Part shown: positions 63,347-64,000 of the stretch, piece by piece
Layout: the number at the start of each line of letters is the position of its first letter
Numbering within the stretch: position 1 is the first letter of the stretch
DNA from: Dimorphilus gyrociliatus
Lineage: Eukaryota > Annelida > Polychaeta > Dinophilidae
Reading direction: 5' to 3'
Assembly: GCA_904063045.1 (NCBI GenBank)
Contig: CAJFCJ010000017.1
Span: 682,001-746,000, forward strand
Length of the DNA stretch: 64,000 nt
Translations under genes and position numbers: made by a program
The notes under the pieces: generated by a model
Databases searched by the model: none
Told to the model about the DNA's origin: nothing
Seen by the model: only the letters and a program-made list of their open reading frames with translations

Positions 63347-64000
63347 ATGGCGCTTACGTGTGCGAGTAAGTAAACAAGTTTTTTGCTTTATTTTGCATAT
63401 TAGTATGTTATTTTTTGCGATTATTAGAATTAACTAATGCATTGTAATGAGAAAGTATAGTTTATAATTTGAAATTTGAAACAAAAATGTGTACAATAAC
63501 AAAAGTCTCACATTGGGCGATAAAAGGATACCGGGTGTATCGCATTCTCTACGTTTGGGTCTCGATAACCACCTGATGCTTATTTTTCAGTAAGTAACGA
63601 AGTTCCCGAACATCCTGTTATTTCACCTGTTTCGGGATGCATTTTTGAAAGGCGATTGGTAGAAAAGTATATAGCTGAAAATGGAGTGGACCCAATGAAC
63701 CATGAAAAGTTAAACGAAGATCAGCTAATACCTGTAAAAAGTGAGTGAGATACGATATATGACGTAACATAGATTATAAATATTAAATACTTTAGCTTCT
63801 ACATTGGTCAAGCCAAGACCACCATCAGCTACGAGCATTCCGGCTATTTTGAAATCGCTACAGGACGAATGGGTTAGTTTGATTTGTATATTGTTACAAT
63901 AAACAGAGGTAATGTAAGAAATTATTTTCTATCGCAGGATGCGGTTATGTTGCACAGTTTCACATTGAGGCAACAACTTCAAACGGCTAGACAGGGTGAG
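63347..64000 (+). CDS. PRPF19: PRPF19 U-box splicing factor, 5' part
   Basis: Four exons are seen: 63347-63365, 63591-63740, 63796-63872 and 63938 to about 63995, where CAGG is followed by GTGAG at the window edge. The U-box starts immediately ([38 protein letters not shown]) with the family's spacing, then [20 protein letters not shown] and [15 protein letters not shown], the start of the coiled coil. The WD40 part lies outside the window. PRPF19 is the E3 ubiquitin ligase at the core of the NineteenC complex in spliceosome activation. The ATG is in an ACAAAATGGCG context. Intron 1 (63366-63590) is long for this genome and holds a small GC-richer hairpin. Confidence 0.95.

Overview
The window is nuclear DNA of a small-genome animal. 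Every recognisable gene is metazoan, split by GT-AG introns mostly 50-90 bp long, and most intergenic gaps are only a few hundred bases. The DNA is strongly AT-rich, with TA, GA and CT microsatellites. A bHLH gene of the Fer2 type and a TspanC8 tetraspanin point to a bilaterian invertebrate. The compactness would suit a miniature lophotrochozoan such as a small annelid, but the species cannot be fixed from the sequence and that placement is inference.

Layout: ankyrin-repeat gene (+), FBXL5 (-), five tRNA-Asp genes (-), GINS4/SLD5 (-), AGPS (+), AURKAIP1/mS38 (+), four more tRNA-Asp genes (-), PMPCB (-) head to head with CWH43 (+), POLR3C (-) head to head with MPDU1 (+), a SAM-SH2-RasGEF-like adaptor of the NSP/BCAR3 family (-), a gene-poor stretch of about 7.5 kb, an atypical Rho-like GTPase (+), a second gap, a 1751-residue NACHT-WD protein (-), a TspanC8 tetraspanin (-), NUP133 (-) head to head with constitutive HSP70 (+), CRAMP1 (-), CDK1 (+) tail to tail with fer2 (-), CAMK4 (-) head to head with DHX36 (+), and the 5' end of PRPF19 (+) running off the window.

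Most genes are housekeeping: replication (SLD5, CDK1), Pol III transcription, pre-mRNA splicing, nuclear pore, mitochondrial import and ribosome, ether-lipid and glycan/GPI synthesis, protein folding. They are packed as head-to-head pairs with promoters of roughly 120-600 bp. Several start codons lie in a TISU/YY1-like AAAATGGCG context, and NRF1-like GCATGCGC palindromes lie in three promoters. The regulatory or signalling genes (SH2 adaptor, Rho-like, NACHT-WD) sit around the two gene-poor gaps.

The best discoveries are RNA features. A box C/D snoRNA that reads as U14 lies inside an HSP70 intron, the same host as in vertebrates. Nine identical tRNA-Asp(GUC) genes lie in two blocks with near-identical spacers. 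Protein-level oddities are a Rho-like GTPase with rebuilt switch regions and no CAAX box, a NACHT domain with a broken P-loop, and an AGPS with no visible PTS2 that ends in Ser-Lys-Ile. I found no evidence for a wholly new multi-gene system.
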